Source: Bacteroidota bacterium
GTDB lineage: Bacteria; Bacteroidota; Bacteroidia; Chitinophagales; Chitinophagaceae
Direction: 5' to 3'
NCBI GenBank assembly: GCA_016868815.1
Contig: VGFQ01000002.1
Location: forward strand, 248,001-312,000
Length of the DNA stretch: 64,000 nt
A program made the translations under genes and the position numbers. Below are positions 1 to 7,855 of this stretch, piece by piece. Each line of letters opens with the position of its first letter. The first letter of the stretch is position 1. The notes below the pieces were generated by a model. That model saw only the letters and a program-made list of their open reading frames with translations, searched no databases and was not told the origin of the DNA.

Positions 1-188
1 TGCAAAATAACATGGGCTCGACATCGCTGCTCCAACGACGCCTAAAGCTCGGATACAATCGGGCGGGCCGCCTTATGGATCAGCTCGAGGCGGCAGGCAT
101 CGTGGGGCCCAACCTGGGTAGTAAGGCAAGAGAAGTCCTCTTCCGGTCAGAAGCTGAACTCGACGCATACCTTCAAACCCTTCGCTGA
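1..188 (+). CDS. ftsK: DNA translocase FtsK, C-terminal end (partial)
   Basis: The 61 codons read from base 3 to the TGA at 186-188 match the winged-helix gamma domain that closes FtsK/SpoIIIE proteins: [19 protein letters not shown], then a [11 protein letters not shown] helix and GSKAREVL. In the family this domain reads polarised chromosome motifs and steers the hexameric motor during chromosome segregation at the division septum. The motor and membrane domains lie upstream of the window. It is followed after about 60 bases by lolA on the same strand, the usual Bacteroidota order. Identity is firm although only the last domain is visible. Confidence 0.93.
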   Translation, partial: QNNMGSTSLLQRRLKLGYNRAGRLMDQLEAAGIVGPNLGSKAREVLFRSEAELDAYLQTLR

Positions 189-250
189 ATCTGCACCTGG
201 CTGCAGCGAAATAGATATCTTCGATATTCAAATCACAGAAAGTAGAATCC

Positions 251-919
251 ATGCTACGCCACGTTTTAAGTCTCTTCTTGCTCGCATCCTGCTTTTCAGA
301 AGTCGCAGCCCAGGCAGGGAAAGGCCTTGGACAAAACGACCCGGATGCCAAGAAGGTCCTCGACGCCGTCAGCGCTAGGTTCAAGACCTACAAGTCAGTC
401 AAAGCCTCTTTCACGCTGACGGTGGAAAATACAGCAGGCAAAGAACAGGGAAGCAAGTCCGGTACCCTTCAAATGAAAGGAATCAAGTACCGGGTTAGCC
501 TCGACGGCCAGGATATCTATTGTGATGGCAAGACCATCTGGACCTACGACAAAGGTGCCAACGAAGTACAGATCTCACTGCTGGATAAGAGCAGTGGAAG
601 CATCACCCCACAGAAGCTCTTCACCGACTTCTATGACAAAGACTTTCTTTACAAGCTCAATGAAGAAAAAAAGATAGCAGCCAAAACTATGCAGTCAATT
701 GAGCTCACACCCACTGACAAGACCAAGCCTTTTTTTAAGGTCATTTTGTGGATCGATAAGGCCGCCAAGAATATAATGAGCACGCGGGTCTATGAGAAAA
801 GCGGGAACCGCTATGTCTATGCCGTTGGGACGCTGAAGACGGGCGCCGAGATCCCCGATGCGACCTTTGTCTTCGACCCCAAGAAATTCCCAGGTGTAGA
901 GGTCATCGACCTTCGTTAG
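251..919 (+). CDS. lolA: LolA-like outer-membrane lipoprotein carrier protein
   Basis: This 222-residue protein begins with a hydrophobic export signal (about residues 1-20, ending VAAQ) and continues as the beta-rich LolA fold that carries lipoproteins through the periplasm. Family-like segments are the VKASFTLTVEN strand, the GTLQMKG turn and the DGKTIWTYD strand. A cysteine at residue 14 in LLASC would satisfy a lipobox, but the preceding signal would be very short, so an ordinary cleaved signal peptide is more likely. A weak -7-type box (TATCTTCG, 216-223) precedes the ATG. It follows ftsK and converges on ubiX, sharing its last four bases with that gene. Confidence 0.88.
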   Translation: MLRHVLSLFLLASCFSEVAAQAGKGLGQNDPDAKKVLDAVSARFKTYKSVKASFTLTVENTAGKEQGSKSGTLQMKGIKYRVSLDGQDIYCDGKTIWTYDKGANEVQISLLDKSSGSITPQKLFTDFYDKDFLYKLNEEKKIAAKTMQSIELTPTDKTKPFFKVILWIDKAAKNIMSTRVYEKSGNRYVYAVGTLKTGAEIPDATFVFDPKKFPGVEVIDLR

Positions 920-1485
920 TCGCCTTCTCCCCAGCGATAGGTTTTTACCGCTACGCCGGCCAGGTCTAGCACCCTATCCGCCACCGTGGCTACTGCCTCT
1001 TCCAAGCTTTTGGGTCGGCTATAAAAGGATGGCGTCGCTGGGCATATTATGCCTCCCGCCAAGGTGACGGCCTCCATGTTGCGGATATGCAGCAAGTTGT
1101 ACGGAGCCTCCCTCACCAAGAGAATCAGCCTGCGCCGTTCTTTGAGCATGACGTCTGCAGCCCGGGTGATCAAGTCGTTCGATATCCCGCCTGCAATCCG
1201 CCCCAGCGTTCCCATAGAGCAGGGAGCAATGATCATCGTGTCGAAACGTCCAGAGCCAGAGGCGAAAGGTGCGTTGAAGTCGTTCTTTTCATATATCCGG
1301 AAGGGAAGGCTGGCATATCCCTCCTCTTCCAATTCAGTGCGCCAAACGTCCCGGGCATTGTCTGACAAGACACCTGCCAGCACATCAGCAGCCGGGAGGG
1401 AGGAGGCCAGCTTTTGGGCAAGCATCTTAAAATAGATGGCACCACTCGCACCAGTGGCAGCCAAGACAATCCTGCGGGTGTTCAT
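916..1485 (-). CDS. ubiX: Flavin prenyltransferase UbiX
   Basis: A 189-residue protein with the flavin-binding N-terminal signature of UbiX (VLAATGASGAIYF, about residues 7-19) and the APCSMGTLGRIAGG segment. UbiX transfers a dimethylallyl group to FMN, making prenyl-FMN, the cofactor of UbiD decarboxylases; a UbiD gene lies in this window at 17.3-19.1 kb. The start was set at MNTRR rather than ten codons upstream because it begins 13 bases after a good -7 box (TACTTTTT, 1505 to 1498). The length is typical of the family. The gene ends tail-to-tail with lolA. Confidence 0.93.
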   Translation of the reverse strand: MNTRRIVLAATGASGAIYFKMLAQKLASSLPAADVLAGVLSDNARDVWRTELEEEGYASLPFRIYEKNDFNAPFASGSGRFDTMIIAPCSMGTLGRIAGGISNDLITRAADVMLKERRRLILLVREAPYNLLHIRNMEAVTLAGGIICPATPSFYSRPKSLEEAVATVADRVLDLAGVAVKTYRWGEGD

Positions 1486-1497
1486 AACGTATCTTAT

Positions 1498-1505
1498 AAA
1501 AAGTA
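1498..1505 (-). promoter_or_regulatory. Bacteroidota-type -7 box upstream of ubiX
   Basis: Read on the minus strand the bases are TACTTTTT, a close match to TAnnTTTG, 12 bases upstream of the ubiX ATG at 1485. A TTG lies a short way upstream but not at the ideal -33 spacing. Confidence 0.5.
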
Positions 1506-1598
1506 TTACAATCAACCGGCCGCAAGGTTAAGAACTCATCCCACCGCATTAAAAAATCCTTTATTGGATATCAGGCGGTTAGACCTACAGCAACCAAT

Positions 1599-1710
1599 TA
1601 CTTTTAGCATGCTGCAATAAAAAAATGCCTATGCCCGTTATAGACACGGTTTTTCATAGGATATTGGATTACAAACAGGGCTGGATGTCTATCCGGCCCT
1701 CGATTTTTTT
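1599..1710 (+). ncRNA. Candidate small RNA between ubiX and the serine palmitoyltransferase gene
   Basis: No convincing gene reads forward here, yet the forward strand holds the parts of a transcription unit. There is a -7-like box TACTTTTA at 1599-1606, a hairpin with CCTATG (1628-1633) pairing CATAGG (1655-1660) around an inner CCG/CGG pair, and a strong intrinsic terminator: an 8-bp stem GGGCTGGA/TCCGGCCC (1678-1685 with 1692-1699, one G-U pair), a 6-base loop and seven T residues at 1704-1710. A transcript of roughly 95-100 nt starting near 1613 is inferred. No known RNA family was recognised. It could instead be a remnant terminator of a lost gene. Confidence 0.4.
1678..1710 (+). terminator. 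Intrinsic terminator reading forward, with no forward gene before it
   Basis: An 8-bp GC-rich stem (1678-1685 with 1692-1699) and a 6-base loop are followed four bases later by TTTTTTT (1704-1710). The gene upstream, ubiX, is on the other strand and starts at 1485, so this terminator does not serve any annotated protein gene. Confidence 0.65.
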
Positions 1711-1729
1711 AGCCCCCTCGGGTGCCTGC

Positions 1730-1755
1730 AAAAAAAACCGCCCGATACAGGGCGG
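1730..1755 (-). terminator. Intrinsic terminator of the serine palmitoyltransferase gene
   Basis: On the minus strand the inverted repeat CCGCCC/GGGCGG (1738-1743 with 1750-1755, 6-base loop) is followed directly by eight T residues (complement of A1730-A1737), about 27 bases after the stop codon at 1782. Confidence 0.8.
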
Positions 1756-1781
1756 CATGTCTAATTCCGTAGACAACCGCG

Positions 1782-3038
1782 TCAGTGTCCTGCCATTTCC
1801 GGGATGGCTTCTACCTGATAGGCACCGGCGTCCAGCTTTCGCTTGGTGTCGTCGAAGGCTTCCAGGGTGAGGCGGATCTCTTCGTCGGTATGCACAGCGG
1901 TGGGGATGAGTCGATAAATGATATGTCCTTTCGGGATGACAGGATACACAACGATAGAGCAGAAAATATGGTAGTGTTCCCGGAGGTCCATCACCATGGC
2001 GGTCGCCTCTTCGACCCCTCCCTTCATATAGATGGGCGTCACTACGGAATCTGTCTTTCCGATGTCGAATCCTTTGGCTTTGAGGCCTTTCTGTAACTTG
2101 ATGGCGACGTCCCAGAGCCTTTGCTTGAGTTGTGGTTGTGTGCGCAGCAATTCCAGTCGTTTCAGGTTGCCCACAACCAGCGGCATGGGCAGGGCCTTGG
2201 CGAAGATCTGGCTCCGAATATTATAGCGTACGTAGTCGAGGATCTTCTTGGGTCCAGCTACAAACGCGCCGATGCTGGCCATCGACTTTGCGAAGGTGGA
2301 GAAATACAAGTCGATCTCGTCTTGCACGCCCTGAGCTTCTCCGGCCCCGGCCCCCGTCTGGCCGAGGGTGCCGAAGCCATGGGCGTCATCCACCAGCAGC
2401 CGGAAGTTGAAGCGGGGCCGCAGGGCCGCGATTTCCTTGAGTTTTCCCTGGTCGCCTGCCATCCCGAAGACCCCTTCTGTGATCAGCAGGATGCCGCCGC
2501 GCCCTTGTCTGTCGATGAGTGCCTGGCCGCGGGCGAGCTGCTTGGCACAGTCGTCGACATCATTGTGCTTGAAGACAAATCGTTGCCCCGGGTGCAGCCG
2601 TAGTCCATCGATGATGCAGGCATGACTTTCTGCATCATACACGATCACGTCGTGGCGGTTGCAGAGCACATCGATCAAGCTCATGATGCCCTGATAGCCG
2701 AAGTTAAAGAGGATGGCGTCTTCTTTTTGTTCGAAGTCTGCCAGTTCTCTTTCAAGTTGCTCATGCAACTGGCTGTTTCCACTCATCATTCGGGCGCCCA
2801 TAGGATAGGCGAGTCCCCATTCGGTGGAAGCCTCTGCATCTGCCCTGCGTACTTCGGGATGGTTGGCCAGCCCGAGATAGTTGTTCAAACTCCATACGAT
2901 CTTCTCCTTGCCGCGGAACTGCATACGGCTGCCAATGGGGCCTTCGAGCTTGGGGAAGGCAAAATACCCGTGTGCTCGTTCTCGGTGCTGCCCGATCGGG
3001 CCATAATTCTGTATAAGTCTTTCGAATATGTCTCCCAT
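1782..3038 (-). CDS. spt: Serine palmitoyltransferase-type PLP enzyme (alpha-oxoamine synthase)
   Basis: A 418-residue PLP enzyme of the AONS/KBL/SPT group, with the LVDDAHGFGTLG motif and the STFAKSMASIG cofactor-lysine motif (Lys251). N-terminal features (GDIFERLIQNYGPIGQ, MGARMMSGNSQLHEQLE) match the serine palmitoyltransferases that Bacteroidota use to condense serine with an acyl thioester, the first step of sphingolipid synthesis. KBL or BioF function is less likely but cannot be excluded by eye. The start was put at MGDIF because a perfect -7 box (TAAGTTTG, 3064 to 3057) precedes it. The gene stands alone, with its own promoter and terminator. Confidence 0.85.
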   Translation of the reverse strand: MGDIFERLIQNYGPIGQHRERAHGYFAFPKLEGPIGSRMQFRGKEKIVWSLNNYLGLANHPEVRRADAEASTEWGLAYPMGARMMSGNSQLHEQLERELADFEQKEDAILFNFGYQGIMSLIDVLCNRHDVIVYDAESHACIIDGLRLHPGQRFVFKHNDVDDCAKQLARGQALIDRQGRGGILLITEGVFGMAGDQGKLKEIAALRPRFNFRLLVDDAHGFGTLGQTGAGAGEAQGVQDEIDLYFSTFAKSMASIGAFVAGPKKILDYVRYNIRSQIFAKALPMPLVVGNLKRLELLRTQPQLKQRLWDVAIKLQKGLKAKGFDIGKTDSVVTPIYMKGGVEEATAMVMDLREHYHIFCSIVVYPVIPKGHIIYRLIPTAVHTDEEIRLTLEAFDDTKRKLDAGAYQVEAIPEMAGH

Positions 3039-3056
3039 CGTTTCAATGTTGACGAA

Positions 3057-3064
3057 CAAACTTA
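3057..3064 (-). promoter_or_regulatory. -7 box of the serine palmitoyltransferase gene
   Basis: The minus-strand sequence TAAGTTTG matches the Bacteroidota consensus TAnnTTTG exactly and lies 18 bases upstream of the ATG at 3038, which selects that start over longer in-frame alternatives. Confidence 0.65.
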
Positions 3065-3214
3065 CAAAAAATGAGGGATCCCGCGGCACCAGGCACCCGG
3101 CTGGCTGACACGCACAACTACAAAGAGGGGTCATTTGCAAAATCAGTTGCGGCAGCCTTCGGTTATGCCGGCGCTTGGCGCATCCCCTTGCCTTTAGTTC
3201 TAATTATTTTTCCC

Positions 3215-3587
3215 ATGATCCTACCCCTTATTTCCCTGCTGGCAGTACTAGTCTCTTTGATCATATTCGTCCAGGCCCAGCCCAACGGGAAAACGGTCGC
3301 CTGCCCGAGGCTGGTCTTGGGGCTGATGGTCGACCAGATGCGCTGGGATTTCCTATATCGCTTCTATGACCGCTGCGGAGACGGCAGCCGCACCGGTACC
3401 ACCCATGGCAGCTGCTACCCTTACGATGCACATATCCCGCTGCTCTGGATGGGTTGGGGTGTGAAGACAGGCCACTCGCATCGCGAGATCTATATGTCAG
3501 ACATCACACCGACCCTCGCCGCCTTACCCCACACAAATGCCATCTGGCTCCATCGGCAAGGTCATTGAGAAAATGATGGCTCGCTAG
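3215..3587 (+). pseudogene. Remnant of a PafA-type alkaline phosphatase with its centre deleted
   Basis: The reading starts as an export signal (hydrophobic run after ATG 3215), then PRLVLGLMVDQMRWDFLYRFYDR, the N-terminal metal-site region of PafA/PhoV-type alkaline phosphatases. It jumps without interruption to GTTHGSCYPYDAHIPLLWMGW and ITPTLAAL, which belong to the last 60 or so residues of these roughly 550-residue enzymes. About 400 central residues, including the nucleophile region, are missing. The tail is also shifted by one base near 3525-3530: the expected ending ([14 protein letters not shown]) is in another frame and stops at 3585-3587. This is a dead gene with two lesions, not a small protein. 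Confidence 0.85.
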
Positions 3588-3625
3588 CCCACTCGGCAGC
3601 GTCCCGGATACCTACCTTTGTCTTC

Positions 3626-4420
3626 ATGCAGTCATACCACCAACTCCTGCAGCATATCCTGGACACCGGGGTGTCCAAGGGGGACCGGACGGGTACCGGC
3701 ACCCTCAGCGTCTTCGGCTATCAGATGCGTTTCGACCTGGAGGAGGGGTTCCCCCTCGTCACCACCAAGAAGCTGCATTTGAAGAGCATCATCTATGAGC
3801 TACTCTGGTTTTTAAAGGGAGAAACCAACATCCGGTACCTCAAAGAACATGGCGTGAGCATCTGGGATGAATGGGCAGATGCCGAGGGGGAGCTGGGCCC
3901 CGTCTATGGAAAGCAGTGGCGCTCCTGGGAAGGGGCAGATGGCCAGACAGTTGATCAGATCGCTGAGCTCATTGCCGAGATCCGCCGCAACCCCAACAGC
4001 CGCCGACTGATCGTCAGCGCCTGGAATGTAGCCGACCTCCCCCGGATGGCACTGATGCCCTGCCATACCCTTTTTCAATTCTATGTGGCCGATGGAAGGC
4101 TCTCCTGTCAACTCTACCAGCGATCGGCAGATGTCTTCCTAGGGGTGCCTTTTAATATCGCCTCCTATGCTTTGCTGACGATGATGCTGGCGCAGGTCTG
4201 CGGACTCCGCCCAGGGACATTCATCCACACCCTAGGCGATGCCCACCTCTACCTCAACCACCTCGAGCAGGCCCGGCTGCAGCTCTCGCGCGCCCCCTTC
4301 CCGCTTCCTACCTTACGCATCCAACCTCATGTCACAGACATCTTCGGTTTTCAGTATGCAGACTTCTCGCTGGAAGGATACCAATGCCATGCAGCCATCA
4401 AAGCATCAGTGGCTGTCTGA
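3626..4420 (+). CDS. thyA: Thymidylate synthase
   Basis: A 264-residue ThyA, the same length as the E. coli enzyme. It methylates dUMP to dTMP with methylene-tetrahydrofolate, leaving dihydrofolate. Visible signatures are [12 protein letters not shown] near the N terminus, the nucleophile Cys146 in [11 protein letters not shown], the [13 protein letters not shown] block and the HTLGDAHLY segment. The dihydrofolate product is recycled by FolA, encoded about 860 bases downstream on the same strand beyond a methyltransferase gene. Confidence 0.98.
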   Translation: MQSYHQLLQHILDTGVSKGDRTGTGTLSVFGYQMRFDLEEGFPLVTTKKLHLKSIIYELLWFLKGETNIRYLKEHGVSIWDEWADAEGELGPVYGKQWRSWEGADGQTVDQIAELIAEIRRNPNSRRLIVSAWNVADLPRMALMPCHTLFQFYVADGRLSCQLYQRSADVFLGVPFNIASYALLTMMLAQVCGLRPGTFIHTLGDAHLYLNHLEQARLQLSRAPFPLPTLRIQPHVTDIFGFQYADFSLEGYQCHAAIKASVAV

Positions 4421-4483
4421 ACATCGCGGGTGCCGCTGGGATGTTGCAGGGCCCGGCAACCCCTGCCCGCTTGAATAAATACC

Positions 4484-4491
4484 TACTTTTG
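4484..4491 (+). promoter_or_regulatory. -7 box upstream of the methyltransferase gene at 4.5 kb
   Basis: TACTTTTG matches TAnnTTTG and ends 21 bases before ATG 4513. It supports that start rather than an in-frame ATG at 4384 that would overlap thyA. Confidence 0.6.
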
Positions 4492-4512
4492 GCAGTACCC
4501 AAGAACCACGGC

Positions 4513-5265
4513 ATGAGAGCGTTAGACATCATCGAAGCAAAGGGATTCATCAATGCGAATGCGACATTCACAGAGATTCACTCAGCCGTCTCCGTCGCAG
4601 AAGTGCAGTTTCTCCGCGAGTTGATTAGCCAGGGCCGCCCCAGGCGCACACTAGAGATAGGATGTGCCCTGGGCATTTCTTCCCTGGCCATCTGCGAGTT
4701 GATCGGCCCTGATGCCCATCATACCATCATAGACCCTTTCCAGTCGACCGACTGGAAAGGCCATGGCCTCTTCAACCTCTCCCAAGCGGGCTTTCAAAAT
4801 TTCAAACTGGTCGAAGAAAGGTCTGAATACGTACTCCCCAGGCTCTGCCAGGAAGGGGCGTCTTTTGACTTTGTTTTCGTCGACGGATGGCATACGTTCG
4901 ACCATGTGATGATGGAATTCTTTTACATCGACCGGATGCTCCCCGTGGGAGGAATCGTCGCCTTTGATGACATTTTACTGCCCTGCCTGAACCGACTTAT
5001 GCGCTATATCAGTCGATATCCCAACTACGAAAGCCTCGGGTGCCGGGGCCGGCAAGATGGGCTGACCATCTTCCGCCGTGGGCTCTTTGCCCTGCGGACT
5101 TTGGTCGGATGGATGTGCCTGCCCCTGGGAAATCGCTTGCGGGGAGAACTCCTGCATGATGGCGTTGTGCGGTCTGATGCTTCGATCAGTCTCAACGGCA
5201 GCATAACGGCTTTTCGGAAGACGTCGGAGGATGACCGCGGCTGGGCCTGGTATGAACCCTTTTGA
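4513..5265 (+). CDS. Class I SAM-dependent methyltransferase, substrate unknown
   Basis: A 250-residue Rossmann-fold methyltransferase of the Methyltransf_24 type. The SAM-binding glycine motif is TLEIGCALGISSLAI (about residues 50-64). The acidic motif II is FDFVFVDGWHTFDHV, and GGIVAFDDI follows, as in small-molecule O-methyltransferases. The last 80 residues resemble no domain I recognise. It lies between thyA and folA but has its own -7 box, so it need not act in folate metabolism. An upstream in-frame ATG at 4384 was rejected because it overlaps thyA and lies before the promoter box. Confidence 0.75.
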   Translation: MRALDIIEAKGFINANATFTEIHSAVSVAEVQFLRELISQGRPRRTLEIGCALGISSLAICELIGPDAHHTIIDPFQSTDWKGHGLFNLSQAGFQNFKLVEERSEYVLPRLCQEGASFDFVFVDGWHTFDHVMMEFFYIDRMLPVGGIVAFDDILLPCLNRLMRYISRYPNYESLGCRGRQDGLTIFRRGLFALRTLVGWMCLPLGNRLRGELLHDGVVRSDASISLNGSITAFRKTSEDDRGWAWYEPF

Positions 5266-5278
5266 AACACACGGCATG

Positions 5279-5791
5279 ATGTCAGACGCCATTCGCATCT
5301 CTCTGATTGTCGCAGCTGCCGACGATGATGCCATCGGCAGGGACAATTCCCTGCTCTGGCACCTGCCCAATGACATGCGGCATTTCAAGAACATGACCTG
5401 GGGCATGCCCGTCGTCATGGGACGCCGCACGTTCGAGTCCATCGGGTCAAAGCCCCTCCCCGGTCGCTTTAACATCGTTTTGACTCGCCAAATGCCGGCT
5501 GTGCCGCAGGAGGGTGTCTGGCATGCATCCCACCCGGAAGCAGCCCTCGAATGGGCCCTATCCACCCAGTGCCGCGAGGTGTTCATCGCGGGAGGAGGCG
5601 AAGTGTACGCTCAGTTTATGGCGCAGGCCCACCGCGTCTATCTGACAAGGGTACACACCTGCATCCCCGATGCGACGGTCCATTTCCGTGGCTTTCAACC
5701 GGCCGACTGGCAGTTGGTATCCCAGATTCGGTTCCACCAAGATGCGAAGAACCCCTTCGACCACAGCTTTCAGACTTGGCAGCGCGGTTGA
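5279..5791 (+). CDS. folA: Dihydrofolate reductase
   Basis: A 170-residue FolA. It reduces dihydrofolate to tetrahydrofolate with NADPH, restoring the cofactor used by ThyA. Visible motifs are SLIVAAADDDAIGRDNSLLWHLPNDM at the N terminus (substrate and NADPH loop; the Asp of the LPNDM segment is the proton-donor site), VVMGRRTFESIG, and FIAGGGEVYAQF. The start is set at the ATG just before SDAIRIS, since the preceding residues are not part of the fold. Its TGA overlaps a TTG (sequence TTGA) that probably starts the next gene. Confidence 0.97.
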   Translation: MSDAIRISLIVAAADDDAIGRDNSLLWHLPNDMRHFKNMTWGMPVVMGRRTFESIGSKPLPGRFNIVLTRQMPAVPQEGVWHASHPEAALEWALSTQCREVFIAGGGEVYAQFMAQAHRVYLTRVHTCIPDATVHFRGFQPADWQLVSQIRFHQDAKNPFDHSFQTWQRG

Positions 5792-6612
5792 CACAATCCC
5801 GAATCTTGTACTCTTTTCCTGTCATAGCCCTGAAATACCTGCGCTACCTGCTCACGGCTTCCAATGGCAGCGGTCATGGCATTCATTCGCCCTTCCTCTA
5901 TGCCTTTACCCGGCAGGTCCTCGACGACCGCATCCGCCCCCAGGCCTGCCAACCCATCGAGGCTCTGCGTGCACATCTGCACCTCGATCGGAGGATGCTT
6001 GATATAGATGATTTCGGGGCAGGCTCGGTGAGTGGCAGAAGCCGGCATCGCAGGGTAGGACAAGTGGCCCGCAGCGCTGCCAAGCCTTCCCGATATGGGC
6101 GTCTCTTGCATCGGGTAGCCGCCCATCTCGGTTGCCGGCATGCCCTGGAGCTGGGGACGTCCCTGGGCCTTAGCACGGCCTACCTTGCTACGGTCCCCGG
6201 AATGGAGAAGGTGCTCTCCCTGGAGGGATCTCCCTCCGTTCGCCAGGTCGCCAGCGAAAATATGGTGTCGTTGAAGCTTTTCAATGTTACCCTCCTCGAA
6301 GGAAATTTCGACCAGACCCTCGGGCAGGCACTTCAGCAGATGCCTCGGCCCGACCTGGTTTTCTTCGACGGCAACCACCGCTACGAACCGACGATGCGCT
6401 ACTTCCAGCAATGCCTACCCTATGCTTCGGAGGATGCCGTCTTTATCTTCGACGACATCCATTGGAGTAGAGAGATGGAGCAGGCTTGGGCAGTCATCCG
6501 TCAGCATCCACAGGTTCGGTGTTCCATCGACCTCTTCTTCTTGGGATTTGTCTTTTTCCGGTCTGCCTTTCGACAGCCCCAACAGGTTGCCATCCGTTAC
6601 ACTGGATTCTAG
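5788..6612 (+). CDS. Class I SAM-dependent methyltransferase (O-methyltransferase-like)
   Basis: About 274 residues. The N-terminal segment LRYLLTASNGSGHGIHSPFLYAF is typical of a Bacteroidota methyltransferase family. The SAM motif HALELGTSLGLSTAYLA, the acidic DLVFFDGNHRYEPT motif and VFIFDDIHWSREM follow. No ATG fits this N terminus. The likely start is TTG 5788, whose last two bases belong to the folA stop (TTGA), giving translational coupling; TTG 5806 is the alternative. A long upstream extension in the same frame is a shadow of folA. The substrate is unknown. Confidence 0.75.
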   Translation: MTQSRILYSFPVIALKYLRYLLTASNGSGHGIHSPFLYAFTRQVLDDRIRPQACQPIEALRAHLHLDRRMLDIDDFGAGSVSGRSRHRRVGQVARSAAKPSRYGRLLHRVAAHLGCRHALELGTSLGLSTAYLATVPGMEKVLSLEGSPSVRQVASENMVSLKLFNVTLLEGNFDQTLGQALQQMPRPDLVFFDGNHRYEPTMRYFQQCLPYASEDAVFIFDDIHWSREMEQAWAVIRQHPQVRCSIDLFFLGFVFFRSAFRQPQQVAIRYTGF

Positions 6613-6741
6613 GCATAGTGGCTTCCGGGATATCATCGCCTGACCCCTGCAATGCTTTCTCGTGCTTTGTCATCACGGAGGACTGTTTGCAGGATCCTCT
6701 AATTTATTCAAAAGCGGCGGTCCGGGCTTTCTGAAATTGAG

Positions 6742-6749
6742 TACCTTTG
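6742..6749 (+). promoter_or_regulatory. -7 box of the transhydrogenase operon
   Basis: TACCTTTG matches TAnnTTTG and lies 20 bases before the ATG of pntAA at 6770. Confidence 0.65.
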
Positions 6750-6769
6750 CGGCCAAACGCGTATTCCCC

Positions 6770-7834
6770 ATGATCGTCGGCGTTCTGAAGGAAACTCCCC
6801 CTGAGACCCGTGTATCCCTGCTGTCTGAGGCCGTCTCCACCCTAGTGAAAAAAGGCTTGCAAGTATGGGTAGAGGCCGGAGCTGGTACGGAGGCCCAGTG
6901 TACCGATGCCGCCTATGAGGCTGCTGGCGCCCGCCTCTGTTCGGCCGAAGAGATCCTGGATGGGGCTCGACTCATCCTCAGCATTCATCTCCCTGCCAGC
7001 CACCCAGCCAATGGTACCACCCTCCTCGGGCTATACCAGGCAGCCACGCGCCCGGAAGAGATGAAGGCCCTGTCGGAGGCCGGCGTGACCGTCTACAGCA
7101 TGGAGCGGCTGCCTCGGACGACCAGGGCACAGTCGATGGACGTACTCAGCAGCCAAGCCAACATCGCCGGCTACAAGGCCGTCTTGCTGGCGGCCAACAC
7201 CTATTGCCGTTATTTCCCCATGTTCATGACCGCCGCAGGCAGCATACCGCCCGCCAAAGTCCTCATTTTGGGGGCGGGCGTTGCAGGACTACAGGCCATT
7301 GCTACGGCCCGTCGCCTGGGGGCGCTCGTGGAAGTCTTTGACACCCGTCCAGCCGTCAAAGAAGAAGTGATGAGCCTGGGAGGTAAGTTTATTGAAGTAG
7401 AAGGCGCAGCCGATGCCTCGCAGGCCGGCGGCTATGCCGTAGAGCAGTCAGAAGATTATAAGCGCCGGCAGCGCGACCGCATCGCTGAAAGTGTGGCCAA
7501 GGCCGACATCATCATCACCACTGCCCAGATCCCAGGTAAGAAGGCACCCGAGCTCATCTCCGCTGAGATGCTCTCGAGGCTGCGGGCGGGCTCCGTGATT
7601 GTAGACCTGGCAGCGGCCACCGGCGGCAACACCCCTGCCACGCAAGACGGAGAGACGGTCGAGGTCAACGGAGTAAGCATCATCGGTGCCGGAAACCTGC
7701 CGGCAACAATGCCCTTCGACGCAAGCCGGCTTTACGGGAAGAATATCCTCAATTTTTTAGCCATCCTCATAGACCCACAGGGCCAGGTGCGGACCGACTC
7801 CGACGACGAGCTGGTGAAAGGCACCCGCGTCTAG
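6770..7834 (+). CDS. pntAA: NAD(P) transhydrogenase subunit alpha, NAD-binding part
   Basis: A 354-residue domain I of proton-translocating transhydrogenase, which exchanges hydride between NADH and NADP+ using the proton gradient. It resembles alanine dehydrogenase: MIVGVLKETPPETRVSL at the start, SMERLPRTTRAQSMD, and the dinucleotide fold ILGAGVAGLQAIATARRLGA followed by the FDTRPAVKEEV acidic strand. The membrane part is encoded separately by the next gene, the three-subunit arrangement. The start was chosen by homology and by the -7 box 20 bases upstream. The operon is pntAA-pntAB-pntB with short gaps of 21 and 25 bases. Confidence 0.96.
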   Translation: MIVGVLKETPPETRVSLLSEAVSTLVKKGLQVWVEAGAGTEAQCTDAAYEAAGARLCSAEEILDGARLILSIHLPASHPANGTTLLGLYQAATRPEEMKALSEAGVTVYSMERLPRTTRAQSMDVLSSQANIAGYKAVLLAANTYCRYFPMFMTAAGSIPPAKVLILGAGVAGLQAIATARRLGALVEVFDTRPAVKEEVMSLGGKFIEVEGAADASQAGGYAVEQSEDYKRRQRDRIAESVAKADIIITTAQIPGKKAPELISAEMLSRLRAGSVIVDLAAATGGNTPATQDGETVEVNGVSIIGAGNLPATMPFDASRLYGKNILNFLAILIDPQGQVRTDSDDELVKGTRV

Positions 7835-7855
7835 GCCATCCCAAAAGTTTTACCC

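Noticed and set aside
1625-1870. 81-codon open frame on the plus strand
   Set aside because: It runs through a terminator hairpin and into the 3' end of the serine palmitoyltransferase gene, and has no protein-like features.
3071-3568. Reading this as a small intact membrane or phosphatase-like protein
   Set aside because: The two ends match distant parts of one PafA-type enzyme and the tail continues in another frame, so it is a remnant.
4384-4512. Longer N terminus for the methyltransferase starting inside thyA
   Set aside because: A -7 box at 4484-4491 lies downstream of that ATG, and the extra residues are a frame-shifted shadow of the thyA end.
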